Positions 27,771 through 36,358 of a DNA stretch of 55,539 nucleotides are shown here, in pieces (positions within the stretch are counted from its first letter, which is position 1; every line of letters begins with the position of its first letter). The notes beneath the pieces were generated by a model. It saw only the letters and a list, made by a program, of their open reading frames with translations. It did no database searches and was not told the origin of the DNA. Source of the stretch: Gracilaria domingensis (lineage: Eukaryota > Rhodophyta > Florideophyceae > Gracilariales > Gracilariaceae); assembly GCA_022539475.1 (NCBI GenBank), contig VCMS01000457.1, positions 1-55,539 of the forward strand, given 5' to 3'. Position numbers and translations under genes: made by a program.

Positions 27771-28358
27771 TTTCCAAATCTGGAACAAGTACCGCAAGAT
27801 GCGCAAGACCAAATTTAGACTAAAAACACTTCTTGATACCTTTTTCATATCCTTTTCTAATTGAAAGCGACAAGGCAACTGCATATACATAAAACATCGC
27901 CGTTCAAATGGTACTGTTACTGTACATTTCAACGACAATGTCCCTTTTCGTGAAGCTAAAAGTCCCCAAACATCTAAGAGCCGTCCCTCTGATACAAACA
28001 GAGACATATCTCAGTTCCCAGTGTTGTCAAAACATCCCTGTCTCTTCGTTGATTTGCGATTGACTCGAAGAGAGCTACCCAGCTTCATTACCTGTTACGG
28101 ATGTCGGATAAAATGACATTTTTGGTGATGGCGATGTACGAAATAAAGAAAAAGATGAAGGCGTAAATACGGACATTTCATTCAATGTTTTCCGACTTGA
28201 TGATCCTGGATCAGCTGACCCTGTCCTGCTGTGCAGATCCAGATTCAGCAGCACGGAATCACCAAACACCCCCAGTATCATAGATGAAAGCCATCTGCTT
28301 TTCGAAGCTGCGAGAGAACTTGTTATCTGGCGCGTCAGCTTTCTACGACCGAAAGAGG
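27771..28358. other. Single-copy stretch beside the gap, no gene recognised
   Basis: These 588 bases have no visible partner on the right, because their mirror would fall inside the N run. The stretch is AT-richer than the gene region. Short frames exist on both strands (for example 28075-28281 minus) but show no motif I recognise. If the palindrome is an artefact, the reverse complement of this stretch is the natural sequence preceding 29085. Confidence 0.6.
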
Positions 28359-29084
28359 NNNNNNNNNNNNNNNNNNNNNNNNNNNNNNNNNNNNNNNNNN
28401 NNNNNNNNNNNNNNNNNNNNNNNNNNNNNNNNNNNNNNNNNNNNNNNNNNNNNNNNNNNNNNNNNNNNNNNNNNNNNNNNNNNNNNNNNNNNNNNNNNNN
28501 NNNNNNNNNNNNNNNNNNNNNNNNNNNNNNNNNNNNNNNNNNNNNNNNNNNNNNNNNNNNNNNNNNNNNNNNNNNNNNNNNNNNNNNNNNNNNNNNNNNN
28601 NNNNNNNNNNNNNNNNNNNNNNNNNNNNNNNNNNNNNNNNNNNNNNNNNNNNNNNNNNNNNNNNNNNNNNNNNNNNNNNNNNNNNNNNNNNNNNNNNNNN
28701 NNNNNNNNNNNNNNNNNNNNNNNNNNNNNNNNNNNNNNNNNNNNNNNNNNNNNNNNNNNNNNNNNNNNNNNNNNNNNNNNNNNNNNNNNNNNNNNNNNNN
28801 NNNNNNNNNNNNNNNNNNNNNNNNNNNNNNNNNNNNNNNNNNNNNNNNNNNNNNNNNNNNNNNNNNNNNNNNNNNNNNNNNNNNNNNNNNNNNNNNNNNN
28901 NNNNNNNNNNNNNNNNNNNNNNNNNNNNNNNNNNNNNNNNNNNNNNNNNNNNNNNNNNNNNNNNNNNNNNNNNNNNNNNNNNNNNNNNNNNNNNNNNNNN
29001 NNNNNNNNNNNNNNNNNNNNNNNNNNNNNNNNNNNNNNNNNNNNNNNNNNNNNNNNNNNNNNNNNNNNNNNNNNNNNNNNNNNN
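28359..29084. other. Assembly gap (726 N)
   Basis: A run of 726 N separates the arms. The length is not a round placeholder, so it was probably estimated from spanning or linking data. On the left the mirrored sequence stops at about 27770 and 588 further bases follow before the N; on the right the mirrored sequence begins at the first base after the N. Any open frame spanning the N is meaningless. Confidence 0.99.
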
Positions 29085-30214
29085 AACGACCTCAGAAGTT
29101 CGTGGTTAGATATCAAAGTTGCCAAGGACAAATTTTTTCTATTGGTCAAAATGCCATGTATCCTTAGGATACCCCTGGGTAACTTTTCCCAGTGCTTGCT
29201 GACTAATTTGTTTGTCTTGTTTTTTATATGAGTTCGCTCTTTGAATAATTCGCACGGTCTATATCATAGCCATTCATATTCAAGGGTTGAGAGTGGGATT
29301 GACTTGAATCCAAAACAAAGAAGTTGTGGGACAACTGTTTGGCAGTTTTGCTACGGCTTTGTACGTGCATTGAAGGCTGTTGTGGGCAGTATCCCTGGTA
29401 GAGAGAAGAGAACTCATTTTTACAGCTGGGCTGCGGATGCATTTGTAGCAAAATCATGTTGCAATGCATTTGCATCATTCATGACTATCGCTGGCAAAAA
29501 CTTTGCATTTCAATGGTAGCATAAAACAAAACATCGTGGATCCGAAGGAGGCAGAAATGTGGGTCGATCCGAAACCGAATTTTCGGCGAGAATTTGGCGC
29601 CACGTTAGATACCGAACGCTGCCGATCTGCCAAGAGGGTGCGAACGACAAAGTTGGTCAGTGGCATAGCATTAGATATCATACGACTGGAGCGGATTGTA
29701 TCATATCCTTGCGCACACGTGGTCGTCAATTACATAATTCTGGAGTTGCTTATTGATTGCGCGATCCCGATTACACCACCGCAGCGCACCACTACGCGAA
29801 GTTGACTGGCATGGGCGAGGTATTTTGATGGGCAACTTAACGTAGCTATGGGCGTGAAGGCAGCCGACAGACAGCAAGAGCTGTAGCCTACAGAGGCGCG
29901 GAGACGGAATTTGGTTTCTACCGCACTCCTTTTCGGCGAAGGCGGTAGCGTGGGATGACATGCGTCTGTAACATGTGTACAAAAGGGGGGAATGTTCGGA
30001 AAGGGGGATTGACGTTTGTTGGCGCAGCAGCGCGGCGTGCCTTACACTGTGCACTCGCCGTGGCACACGGCGCAGTCACCCCGCCGGCGGCTCGCGGCGC
30101 GGCGAGTCGAACGCGCCCCGCGCGACGCGCGCCGACGTACACGCGCCGCCAAGCGTGCAGCACCGCCAGTCACGCGCCACTGTATGATATCGCGACCCAT
30201 TAGCTGGACAGCGG

Positions 30215-30236
30215 TGGGTAGCCGCGCGGCTACCCA
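30215..30236. promoter_or_regulatory. 22-bp perfect GC-rich palindrome
   Basis: The centre is GCCGCGCGGC, flanked by TGGGTA on the left and its complement on the right. All 22 bases are self-complementary. It lies about 680 bases upstream of the TIR-kinase start codon. The mirror copy is at 26618-26639 and is identical. A dimeric transcription-factor site is plausible, but this is inference. Confidence 0.5.
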
Positions 30237-30412
30237 GTGGCGTTGCCAAAGTGAGCCACCGCGCGAACGCCGTGCGCGCCCGCGCCAAACGCGCCACAGG
30301 CCGCCGTAGCGCGACAAACGCGGCACCCAGCGAAACCTTCGCTCTTCCAAAAAGGGGCCGTGTTCACGCTCAACCGCCCTAGCGCAACCTTGCGCCCAAC
30401 GACCGCCGACGG

Positions 30413-30489
30413 CCTCTTCCCTTCCCCCTCCCCCTCCCCCTCCCCCTCCCCCTCCCTTCCCCCACCTCCCCTCCCCACCCCCCTCCCCC
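30413..30489. promoter_or_regulatory. 77-bp pure pyrimidine tract with CCCCCT repeats
   Basis: Only C and T for 77 bases, including five tandem CCCCCT units, about 430-500 bases upstream of the TIR-kinase start. The complementary strand is a string of G3-G6 runs that could form G-quadruplexes; this strand could form an i-motif or, as a homopurine-homopyrimidine mirror, a triplex. The left-arm copy (26366-26441) is one base shorter, within one C run. A promoter-architecture role is inferred only. Confidence 0.55.
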
Positions 30490-30914
30490 GAAACTAACTG
30501 CGCGTTTTCCCCTCCGCTCTCGTGCCGCCGCTCCCTTGCTGTCGGTGCCTTTCTCCTCTCTTCTCGCTCCGCCCCAAGCCATCGCTGCGCTCCCCTTTGC
30601 GACGTCACCGTACCTTCCGACGTCTCCGTGCACCCCGCGCCGTGCGCCTCTGCTCATCCTGTCCCCCTTGCATGCAGTGTGTGTGCCTGCGCGCCTCGCA
30701 CCCTGAGTTCATCGTCTGTGCTGCTCTGCTTCCCGCTCGGCACAGTCTCCAACGCGCCAATCTCACACGCCGCTTTTCCCTCAAAATCAAGTCCTCCGTG
30801 TCACCCATCCAGTGCCACCACGGTGCCCTTTTCTCGTCACACCAACTGCTGCGCTCAACGGTAACCGTGCAACCGTCACATTCGCCCTATTCACCTCTTC
30901 GCTAGCTCCGCGTC

Positions 30915-33527
30915 ATGGGCAATGGTATCAGTTCTGCCCGAAACTCCACTCCGTCCGACACGCCATTTTCCCGACCTCGTCGCGGCGCAAAACGTTCTCG
31001 TCGCAAACGCGATCGAGCGCTTGCTCAACGCGCCCCGCTAGATCAAGCTCCACACCGAGCAGCCGTGCCAAATGCCGACCGAATCGACTTTGATCCGCGC
31101 AACTTGCCGCAAAGAGATGCTCCAAGAATGCATCCCGAAGGCGCCCATAGATTTCGACGAGCCGCTAATGGCTATCATTCACGTCCTCTTTCGCCGCATC
31201 AACAGCAGCACTCTCCTGTTGGAGCCGTGCCACTTCGCTCTTCGCCGCAATCAAATATCAATGCTCGATCTCCACACGATGCGAATCGAAGGTATCCTGC
31301 TGCCGCCGCTCCTGTTCAGCATCCTTACGTCTCAGATAACCGCCCCGCGCCATCCAGCCATGCACCTGTCAAGTACGGCCGCCCAGATACTTTGGGGCTG
31401 CAACGTAAGGACTTCATCAACGTACATCGGAAGGATTATACTGGTAGGATAGAACTATTTCAGGGTTCTGTCGAAGGCTTATCAAAGGCGGATGAAACCG
31501 ATCTACTGATTGTGTACTTGCGCGAACGTGGGCAATATAAAGCGAATCGCGATTCATCTCTGGCTGCCCTTAACCGTTCTGGTATATCACTAGCATCGCT
31601 TGAACGGGAGAGCAAGATTGAACCTTCATATCGACGTCATTATCACTGCTGGCTATCTCGTCCACTGCCGCGCCCACGTCCGCTTGGTTTTGAATACAAA
31701 CGACTTTTGGTTTACGAAGATCCTGGTGAGGAACTTACCAGGGACGATAGCATCATTCTTGATATTGTCAAGTGCCTCACCACAGTAATCGGTGGAGATG
31801 TGCAAATTCAGTCTGTACTCATCCCTCTTAGTGGCGCACTGTTATCACCCTCGTTGCGAAAGCATTTTGTCCAGGCCGCCGTTGAGGTAGCCTACGCCTG
31901 GATGCACATGGGACTGCCGCTGCGTACCGTCAAAATTCTTTTGCCGGACACGGACATTACCAAGGACATTGAAATGTTCCGAAGGACAAAAGAGTCTCTC
32001 ACAGGCAGTTCGGCGGTCCCGCTGCTTATGCCACCTCGCAATTATGACGTTTTCTTTTCGTTTGCCCCAGCTGACAAGGACTCAGCAACTGATATGATTG
32101 CGTACCTTACGTCAAAGAATCCCCAGATCCGGATTCACGTTGCGGAATCTCGCGATATATCTGTCCGAAAACGCGGCGTTGTTGATAACAAGATCATGGA
32201 TGCGGTCAGGTCGAGTCATACGTTCCTTGCGTTGCTGTCTGATGACTACTTTCATTCAGTGGAATGTACTGAGGCCTTTTCCATGGCGTTCTGTCGCGAC
32301 TTTGAGAGTTTGGGCAATTTCGTCGTTCCCATATATTGGAAAGGATGCGATCTCACACCTCTTGCTCGAAGGCTTGTTGCGACAGAGGGCCTTGATTGTC
32401 GCGAGCACAACTTTTCCCGAGCTACCGTATTGCTAGACGAAATTCTTGATGCGGTCGGGGTTAGCAGACCGGAGGAGCGCGATGGTGCTGCGCATGCTGA
32501 TGATTTGTTCGAAGGTGCTGGTGCCGGTTCTGGAATCCAAAATGACCCCGAGTGTCGGCTCCGAATTGCTGAAAACCTGCTCATGAAACGCGATGGAAAT
32601 GAGAACAGAGAGCTCTTTGAACCACTTGCAGAGCAGGCTGAAGGGGAAGAGACTGTATCACAGATGTTTTTCGATTATCGATGGAGAGACAGTTGGGCAA
32701 TTGATTTCAAGGAGATCGTATTCGGTCCGAGAATTGGTGCTGGGGGATTTGGTGAAGTGTATAAGTGTCGACTGAATCAGCGAATGGTTGCTGTCAAAAC
32801 GCTTCAGAAGCTTGAGGATGACGACCCTCAGGCTTTGAAAGCTGAATTCATGGTCGAGATGAAACTCATGTCGAAGCTCCGACATCCTAATATTGTGGAG
32901 TTTATCGGAGCTTGCATTCATAGTCCAAATCTGGCCATCATCCTCGAATTTATGCCTGGCGGAAGTCTCTATCGGGCAATTCACCGTCGACGTCGTAATC
33001 AGCTCGGGCCTTTTCCACTAATCAAGACAGTATGGATTGCGTTTGGGGTAGCCAAAGGAATGGCGCATTTGCATTCGCAATATCCCATCGTGATCCATCG
33101 GGACGTTAAATCGCCAAATGTCCTATTGGGCAAAAACGTCCGTGAGGTGAAGATTACGGACTTTGGTCTTAGTCGATTGAGAACTGGGTCTTATGTCAAC
33201 ACCGGACCTGGGGGCACCCCCGAATGGATGGCACCAGAGCTGCTTCGACAGGATCCATTTAATGAGAAGTCTGATGTCTTCTCTTTCGGTGTAATTCTCT
33301 GGGAGCTTGTTATGTGTGAGAAGCCATGGCGAGATGATCACCCCATGCAGATCGTATTCAAGGTCGGCAGTAGGGGTGAGAAGCTCCCTACTCCTCCTCC
33401 AGAACAATGTGCGCCGGAATTAAGGGAGATGATTGTTGAATGCTTTGCTGATGATCCAAGGCGCCGACCTACCTTTGACAATCTTGTACAAAGGCTTAAT
33501 GTCCTATGCCATCGTGTGGAATCATAG
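30915..33527 (+). CDS. TIR-domain / TKL-type protein kinase fusion, putatively N-myristoylated
   Basis: 870 residues in one frame. It starts MGNGIS, which fits the N-myristoylation rule (Gly2, Ser6). Residues 5-150 are a basic, Pro/His/Ser-rich disordered segment. Residues about 255-365 form a conserved-looking alpha/beta module I cannot name with confidence; its beta-strand/Ala-rich helix/beta-strand pattern recalls the second half of a macrodomain. Residues about 376-515 are a TIR domain: it opens NYDVFFSF and contains a box-2-like SDDY (442-445) followed by HSVEC (447-451), very like MyD88, with Glu453 near the position of the catalytic Glu of NADase TIRs. Residues about 600-866 are a kinase domain with a Gly-loop (608-613), VAVK Lys628, HRDVKSPN Asp730, DFG 749-751 and GTPEWMAPE 767-775, a TKL/plant-MLK-like signature, so it is likely active. 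Expected role: membrane-tethered signalling kinase. No transmembrane segment is seen. The next gene is convergent. Confidence 0.9.
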   Translation: MGNGISSARNSTPSDTPFSRPRRGAKRSRRKRDRALAQRAPLDQAPHRAAVPNADRIDFDPRNLPQRDAPRMHPEGAHRFRRAANGYHSRPLSPHQQQHSPVGAVPLRSSPQSNINARSPHDANRRYPAAAAPVQHPYVSDNRPAPSSHAPVKYGRPDTLGLQRKDFINVHRKDYTGRIELFQGSVEGLSKADETDLLIVYLRERGQYKANRDSSLAALNRSGISLASLERESKIEPSYRRHYHCWLSRPLPRPRPLGFEYKRLLVYEDPGEELTRDDSIILDIVKCLTTVIGGDVQIQSVLIPLSGALLSPSLRKHFVQAAVEVAYAWMHMGLPLRTVKILLPDTDITKDIEMFRRTKESLTGSSAVPLLMPPRNYDVFFSFAPADKDSATDMIAYLTSKNPQIRIHVAESRDISVRKRGVVDNKIMDAVRSSHTFLALLSDDYFHSVECTEAFSMAFCRDFESLGNFVVPIYWKGCDLTPLARRLVATEGLDCREHNFSRATVLLDEILDAVGVSRPEERDGAAHADDLFEGAGAGSGIQNDPECRLRIAENLLMKRDGNENRELFEPLAEQAEGEETVSQMFFDYRWRDSWAIDFKEIVFGPRIGAGGFGEVYKCRLNQRMVAVKTLQKLEDDDPQALKAEFMVEMKLMSKLRHPNIVEFIGACIHSPNLAIILEFMPGGSLYRAIHRRRRNQLGPFPLIKTVWIAFGVAKGMAHLHSQYPIVIHRDVKSPNVLLGKNVREVKITDFGLSRLRTGSYVNTGPGGTPEWMAPELLRQDPFNEKSDVFSFGVILWELVMCEKPWRDDHPMQIVFKVGSRGEKLPTPPPEQCAPELREMIVECFADDPRRRPTFDNLVQRLNVLCHRVES

Positions 33528-34695
33528 CACTCTTCTACTGTGGAAATATCGAACTGTTTAGCGGAAAAACAAGCAAGCGGAGAGCAGACAGGTTGCTTGG
33601 AACTCTCTGTTTCTCTAGAAAAAAGCATCATCGAATCCTGGAAGTCCAGACCGTGGTCCCAGCGGAGAACATGTGGGAATGAATTTTCCTTTACTCGCAC
33701 TGGAGGTGGGATTTTGCGAAGTGTATTTATCTTGTCAGGGTGTCGACAGTAAGGATTTCTCATCATGGGAACATCTTGCTACGAGAAACATTTAACACAG
33801 TCTCGCAAACGACTTTCATCTGCGAAGCAATTATTCTTTTTAGATGTTTAGGTTCGTCGGGTATGTAGTTCAACCGGGGTTCCTAGAGTTGTTGTAACCA
33901 TGAACTTGTCCCCAGACGAATGGGACGGAATTTTTTTTGTACAGCATGCTTGATTCCGTCTTTGGCGAAAAGATTGTCTGAGACTTTAGAGGACTTACTC
34001 TCTTGAGGTAGAACTCAGTGGGGACGAGGAACCTGGTATTCAAAGTCATTGTAAAACAACGGAAATTGTGTTCCTTGCGGTGTCACTGGCAGCAGGTCCA
34101 TGACCCTTTCGATTAGCGGCGACGACTTGTCTGAGATGCAGTTCGTACTCTTTGACAGCAAAAGCTAAAGGGTTTCGCGTTAAACGTTTAGTACTTGTGT
34201 ACGTCGAAGTCGCAAGCTGACAAACTTTGAACGCAACGTTGCCGGAGGGGAACAACGCGCACCATGTGATTACGTGTTGTAAAGATACATCTGTAGCTCA
34301 CTATCTACTGAGCTTACGCTTGTAACGAACAGAGCCGTGCACGACAATCACTGAAAGATGGTGCGTGGTTATAACGTTATAACCATCTAGGATACCCTGG
34401 GTAGCTAGAACACTTAAGATAAAAATAGAGCTTTACGAGTATCGTAGCAAGTTTTCGGAGATCGCTCCTTCCGATGCTTGGTGCAATAACCATTGGGGCT
34501 TCTTGGGAGCATCAATGGCAACTTCGGACACTTGTCGAACGGCACACCTTGTCGAATTCTGCAGACCAATAGTACATATTGAGCACGTTCGAGACATAAA
34601 AACATGATTACGTTCGGAATGGACTGAACGGTAGATATCATAGATTGTGTACCCATTTAAGCTTGAAAAGAGACACTATATAACAAACCAATGCA
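33528..34695. other. Convergent 3' intergenic region, no gene recognised
   Basis: This is a 1.17-kb gap between the convergent TIR-kinase and cyclin genes. It contains only short frames without recognisable motifs. The notable item is the 18-base palindrome at 34367-34384. An eight-T run near 33930 differs by one base from the left arm. Probably both 3' UTRs lie here. Confidence 0.6.
34367..34384. repeat. 18-bp perfect AT-rich palindrome
   Basis: GGTTATAACGTTATAACC, fully self-complementary, in the convergent intergenic space downstream of both the TIR-kinase and cyclin genes. A GGATACCCTGGGTA motif follows directly. The mirror copy at 22479-22496 is identical. It could be a protein-binding site or a cruciform, or part of a 3' processing signal. 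Confidence 0.5.
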
Positions 34696-35772
34696 TTACC
34701 AGTGCGGCACCCAATGTGAAATTGCTGGGACAAATGCGGCCGGAGCAGCAGGAACAGCGTGAACGTGGGCTCCATCCAAGCGCGGGATAACGACTCTTGG
34801 AACAACGGAGTCGTCAGCCGGAACAATGGTAGCGTAGCTTCGCTTCTTGCCAACTGTCGGGGCGGGTGTGTGAACCATTGCGGCTGCAGCTGCAGCAGCT
34901 TCCGCAGCGGCTCGGTGCTTAGTCTCAGCGGAAGCCTTGTCAATCTGGAACCAGTCATTCATTTTCTGCTTAGCAGCTGCGTCTTCTTCGAATATCTTTT
35001 GAGAGACTTCTTTGACATCCTTAAAGTCTTCAGCCTCGATGGAAATGCGCCAATCAACAACTTTGAGGAACGAAACCTGCTCTGAACCAAAGCGGAAGTT
35101 TGGACCCAGCAGCTCACGGAGATCCATTGCAGTACGACCGGGGAACTCTTCACTGAGAAGAACAGCAAAGTAACTGGCAACAGCTACGACACACTCCCAT
35201 CGCTGAGGACGAGCCCAGTCACCACGACCAACGAAGCGACCACCCATTCGCACGTAGCGGCGGAGCAAGCATACGACGAGCACCTGTTCGTCGGCATTGA
35301 GCTCCAGGTACTCGAAGAGTAAACAGAGCCACTTCTCCACGGTGTGCCGCGGAAGGTGTGGGCCAACATAGGCCACGACTGCATCCGCAACAGAAGCACG
35401 GATAACCTTCGAGACAGCAGGCGCCTGCGCGGAACGCACGCAAACCGGCAAGCCGAGTTCACGAGCGCCCTCCCAGCTCTCGCGCCATTTTCCCGCCCTG
35501 AGGGGCGTTTCCCAGCGAAGCTTTCCGGAATACTCCGCGGCCGGCGACACAAAGCTGGAGAGCGCAGAGGAAGAGACTTGCGGGGAGGTTGACGAGACCG
35601 TAGGGACCTTAGCTAGAACGGGCTTCGGCTCGTCGGTGATGGCCGACTTGTGTCGCGCCAACGACGACAAGTCGCCCTTGACGGTATGCGAGCGTCGCAA
35701 CGCATTGGCCTTGTTATTGCGGGCGCCGGCGGTGCCCTTTACGTTGAAGGTCGGCACGACTTGCTCGTCCAT
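34696..35772 (-). CDS. Cyclin-box protein
   Basis: 358 residues. Residues 1-120 are low-complexity (Ser/Ala/Arg). Residues about 125-250 have the helical pattern of a cyclin box: a hydrophobic helix with a Leu-rich EYLELNADEQ stretch, then VCLLRRYV, a Trp-rich stretch with AVASYFAVLLSEEF, and finally EQVSFLKVVDWRISI, which matches the conserved end of the cyclin N-terminal fold where a Glu and an FL..LDW pattern are usual. The canonical MRxIL and Lys-Asp signature of A/B cyclins is not visible, so a divergent Pho80/PCL-like or protist cyclin is more likely. The C-terminus (residues 265-358) has an Ala run and a Pro/Val-rich tail. Expected role: regulatory subunit of a CDK. It is divergent from the RPAP1 gene, sharing a 586-base promoter region. 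Confidence 0.7.
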   Translation of the reverse strand: MDEQVVPTFNVKGTAGARNNKANALRRSHTVKGDLSSLARHKSAITDEPKPVLAKVPTVSSTSPQVSSSALSSFVSPAAEYSGKLRWETPLRAGKWRESWEGARELGLPVCVRSAQAPAVSKVIRASVADAVVAYVGPHLPRHTVEKWLCLLFEYLELNADEQVLVVCLLRRYVRMGGRFVGRGDWARPQRWECVVAVASYFAVLLSEEFPGRTAMDLRELLGPNFRFGSEQVSFLKVVDWRISIEAEDFKDVKEVSQKIFEEDAAAKQKMNDWFQIDKASAETKHRAAAEAAAAAAAMVHTPAPTVGKKRSYATIVPADDSVVPRVVIPRLDGAHVHAVPAAPAAFVPAISHWVPHW

Positions 35773-36358
35773 GCTTGCTGTTCAGGCCACACTGACGGGC
35801 GTCTCTCTGCACCTGGCCGACGGCGCTTCACGAAAGGGCACAACGTAGTTGACGTCGCCCTCGCACAGTCGGTGAGGCGATGCACGCGCGCGGACAGCCG
35901 ATGCGGGAGGCGTGTCAAAGACAGAGATATTGCGATCCCGCGGGCAGGCGTCTGTCTCCGGCTGGTGGCGGAGAAGCGCGCGTGGTCGCGCGCGGTGCCG
36001 GCGCTAGATTTGCGTGTGAAGCGGCGGGCGGCCGTCAGCGCCGCGACGAAAGGGGCGTTTGATTGGTGCCAGCGCCGTTGCTTGCGCGTGATGAGTCGCT
36101 TCCACAGCGCGCCGCGGCGTGCTGATTGGCTGTGGCGCGCCGATTCGGCAAAACTGTCTGCAGTTCTGCAGCCAGTTCCATATCTCCGCACTGAACGAAA
36201 ACAGCGGCACCCGCTTCTTAGCGGTACCGGGAATCCAAGTTTTGATCCGACCGCCCGCGCGTCACGATACCGGCGTTTCATACAGCGGCGGGATCACTCC
36301 CTGATTCCGCTCGCGACCCCTTCGTAGTACGGAGTTCGGACACGCAGAGCACGCGCGC
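35773..36358. promoter_or_regulatory. Bidirectional promoter between cyclin and RPAP1 genes
   Basis: This is 586 bases between two divergent start codons, GC-rich. Two CCAAT boxes in reverse orientation (ATTGG) lie at 36062-36066 and 36125-36129, the second immediately followed by a GGCGCGCC palindrome. CCAAT boxes and GC-palindromes are common in eukaryotic bidirectional promoters. No TATA box is obvious. The frame 35650-36327 on the plus strand is a composition shadow. Confidence 0.5.

Larger units (their letters stand above)
29085..30914. other. Upstream region of the TIR-kinase gene; no gene recognised
   Basis: This 1.8 kb stretch holds no convincing gene. The inner half (29085-29900) is AT-rich and contains a small perfect hairpin sequence with 6-base arms and a 3-base loop near 29326-29340, plus motifs of the type GGATACCC(C)TGGGTA near 29165. 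The outer half (30000-30914) is strongly GC-rich and holds a 22-base perfect palindrome and a long pyrimidine tract, both listed separately. The many frames here are typical GC-rich shadows with biased Arg/Ala/Gly/Pro composition. The promoter and 5' UTR of the kinase gene probably lie in the outer half. Confidence 0.6.

Noticed and set aside
28284..29231. Long open frames across the N run on both strands
   Set aside because: They consist almost wholly of undetermined bases and carry no information.
29241..29519. 92-codon frame near the gap as a gene
   Set aside because: No domain, AT-rich context and no supporting signals.
35650..36327. 225-codon frame over the cyclin/RPAP1 promoter
   Set aside because: Arg/Ala-rich, antisense to the cyclin start, no family resemblance, and the frame is not kept in the left arm.
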